DNA of 64,000 nucleotides, from NCBI GenBank assembly GCA_964412105.1, contig CAYPNM010000001.1, forward strand, positions 62,001 to 126,000, read 5' to 3'. Of this stretch, positions 62,549 to 64,000 are shown in pieces. The first letter of the stretch is position 1. Each line of letters begins with the position of its first letter. A program made the position numbers and the translations under genes. The notes below the pieces were generated by a model, which worked only from the letters and a program-made list of their open reading frames with translations, had not been told where the DNA came from and ran no database searches. This DNA is from JAKAGZ01 sp964412105. Lineage in GTDB: Bacteria > Bacteroidota > Ignavibacteria > Ignavibacteriales > Ignavibacteriaceae.

Positions 62549-63850
62549 ATGAAAGGAACTAAGGCATATTTTATGCCCGAAAAAGAAAAAACTGTCTTTA
62601 TCGACAGAAAGAAACTCATTGATTTATATGTTACGGTCCGCAATTTTACACACGAGCTGTGCAAACCGCTTGTTACGGAAGATTATGTTGTGCAAACTAT
62701 GCCGGATGTCAGTCCGGCGAAATGGCATCTAGCACACGTGACATGGTTCTTTGAAACTTTTGTGTTAAAAGAAGGAAAAAAGGATTACAAAGAACTAAAC
62801 CCAATGTACAATTATATTTTTAATTCTTATTATGTCCAAGTCGGGCCAAGGCACACCCGCGCTCACCGAGGATATTTAACGCGTCCTACGGTAAAAGATA
62901 TTTATGATTTCAGAGAATACGTGGATAACCAGATGATAGAATTTTTAAATAGTTGTAGTGAGGATTTGCTACAAAAATTTATGCCAGTAATTGAAATTGG
63001 ATTAAACCATGAACAGCAGCACCAGGAATTATTTGTGACGGATATTAAACACGTATTTTCGGTCAACCCACTTCACCCAGTATATTCAGAAAAAGAATTT
63101 CCTGTAGTAAATAAAATTCCTGAATTGAAATGGATAAGGTTTGATGAGGGACTTTACGAAATCGGTCACGAAGGGAAAAGTTTCTGCTACGATAACGAAA
63201 CCCCGAAGCATAGAGAATTTTTAGAAAGGTTTGAATTAGGGTCAAGATTAATAACGAATGGAGAGTATCTGCAATTTATGGAAGACGGCGGATACAGGAA
63301 TACCCTATTGTGGCTATCCGATGGCTGGGCAACAAAGGAAAGAGAACAGTGGGAAGCTCCGATGTACTGGGAAAAGAAGGACGGTGAATGGTGGAATTTT
63401 AAGCTAACAGGTTTTCAAAAAGTAAATTTAAGCGAACCGGTTTGTCATATCAGTTTTTATGAAGCAGACGCCTATACCCGCTGGGCCGGATCTAGATTGC
63501 CGACTGAAGCCGAATGGGAAGTAGCGTCTTCCAATCTTCCTCTAAAAGGAAATTTTGTTGGAGAGAGAAATTTTCATCCAATTGCATTAAGGGATGATTC
63601 GGAAGGATTGCAGCAAATGTATGGTGATGTCTGGGAATGGACTCAAAGTTCTTATTTGGCGTATCCGGGTTATAAAACTTTACCAGGCGCACTGGGAGAG
63701 TATAACGGAAAATTTATGTCCGGCCAGATGGTGCTTCGAGGCGGGAGCTGTGCAACTTCTGTTACGCACATAAGAAAAACTTACAGAAATTTTTTCTATC
63801 CCCAATCGAGATGGCAATTTATGGGACTAAGGTTGGCTAAAGATGTATAA
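62549..63850 (+). CDS. egtB: Ergothioneine biosynthesis protein EgtB (sulfoxide synthase)
   Basis: A 433-residue enzyme with a DinB-like N-terminal iron-binding domain and a C-terminal formylglycine-generating-enzyme fold. The iron ligands are likely His63 (HLAHVTW), His154 and His158 (NHEQQHQE). The FGE part is marked by GGYRNTLLWLSDGW, WAGSRLPTEAEWEVA, GDVWEWTQS and LRGGSCAT. It joins a thiol (gamma-glutamylcysteine or cysteine) to hercynine through O2. The egtD gene follows 18 bp later. An ovothiol-type specificity cannot be fully excluded. Confidence 0.93.
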   Translation: MKGTKAYFMPEKEKTVFIDRKKLIDLYVTVRNFTHELCKPLVTEDYVVQTMPDVSPAKWHLAHVTWFFETFVLKEGKKDYKELNPMYNYIFNSYYVQVGPRHTRAHRGYLTRPTVKDIYDFREYVDNQMIEFLNSCSEDLLQKFMPVIEIGLNHEQQHQELFVTDIKHVFSVNPLHPVYSEKEFPVVNKIPELKWIRFDEGLYEIGHEGKSFCYDNETPKHREFLERFELGSRLITNGEYLQFMEDGGYRNTLLWLSDGWATKEREQWEAPMYWEKKDGEWWNFKLTGFQKVNLSEPVCHISFYEADAYTRWAGSRLPTEAEWEVASSNLPLKGNFVGERNFHPIALRDDSEGLQQMYGDVWEWTQSSYLAYPGYKTLPGALGEYNGKFMSGQMVLRGGSCATSVTHIRKTYRNFFYPQSRWQFMGLRLAKDV

Positions 63851-63868
63851 CTTATTAAAAATTAGAAA

Positions 63869-64000
63869 ATGAAATTAACAACCGAAGAAATCACACAGAA
63901 AGATATACTAACAGAGGTTATTGAAGGATTAAATAAATTTCCCAAGCAATTGCCAAGTAAACTTTTCTATGACGAAAAAGGATCAAAGCTTTTTGACGAA
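63869..64000 (+). CDS. egtD: Start of L-histidine N-alpha-methyltransferase EgtD (truncated by window)
   Basis: ATG 63869 opens a frame that runs to the window edge (44 residues). The KQLPSKLFYDEKGSKLFDE stretch is the N-terminal hallmark of EgtD, which trimethylates histidine to hercynine, the substrate of EgtB. With egtB it forms an ergothioneine operon. Confidence 0.87.
   Translation, partial: MKLTTEEITQKDILTEVIEGLNKFPKQLPSKLFYDEKGSKLFDE

Noticed and set aside
1..64000. CRISPR arrays, insertion sequences, prophage or integrase genes
   Set aside because: No regularly spaced repeats, transposase, integrase or phage structural genes were seen. The only mobile-type trace is the DUF559 remnant with its hairpins.

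Overview
The window is an A+T-rich bacterial chromosome segment with dense, operonic coding. It looks like the Bacteroidota/Chlorobiota/Ignavibacteriota group, most likely Ignavibacteria. The grounds are two GWxTD-domain TPR proteins, a TonB receptor with an N-terminal carboxypeptidase-regulatory-like domain and no SusD, a lamin-tail protein with a FlgD-like end, DUF3109 beside rpoN, and a carA promoter candidate of the Bacteroidota type. This is inference from gene content. A run of 100 N at 31869-31968, flanked by an identical 55-bp sequence on both sides, marks a draft or metagenome scaffold.

Layout. 1-4444: end of an LTxxQ (Spy/CpxP-like) gene, then a MacA/MacB-type tripartite exporter and a lipoprotein. 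4471-6969: palindrome plus sigma-54-like box, a small unknown membrane protein, a cytochrome c and a heme-tagged outer-membrane barrel. 7021-8578: Ada and DoxX, minus strand. 8790-18815: a probable trehalose locus with cytosolic trehalase, an MFS importer, a sigma-54 response regulator, a histidine kinase and a membrane-tethered solute-binding protein (all minus), and a divergent TonB receptor (plus). 19102-21549: PP2C phosphatase, Met-rich cytochrome c, tRNA-Lys, SemiSWEET. 21555-28801: MoxR ATPase, three SurA/PpiC-type folding factors, MetG. 28934-36133: solitary MlaF-like ATPase, TonB-like protein, two large GWxTD/TPR proteins and a carboxypeptidase-regulatory-like protein. 36701-45430: small membrane protein, PLP decarboxylase, M61 peptidase, a candidate structured RNA, ABC-2 exporter, lamin-tail protein, SDR. 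45668-49726: DUF3109, rpoN, hslV, hslU. 49745-51217: hairpin repeats around a DUF559 remnant, then an unknown outer-membrane protein behind a well-formed sigma-54 promoter with upstream palindromes. 51255-58802: metallophosphoesterase, carB, alpha-L-fucosidase, carA with a terminator hairpin in its leader. 59045-64000: NRDE protein, GNAT, prolyl oligopeptidase, egtB and the start of egtD.

The most interesting system is at 8790-18815. A periplasmic binding protein tethered to the inner membrane is encoded with a histidine kinase and a sigma-54 activator, and no ABC permease is present. This suggests a sugar-sensing three-component system rather than a transporter. The two presumed target transcription units (MFS-trehalase and the TonB receptor) carry the same 16-nt promoter-region motif, ATGGTCTGATWTTTGA, and rpoN itself lies in the window. 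A second theme is sigma-54 control in general, with candidate promoters and upstream palindromes at 4471-4584 and 50164-50265.
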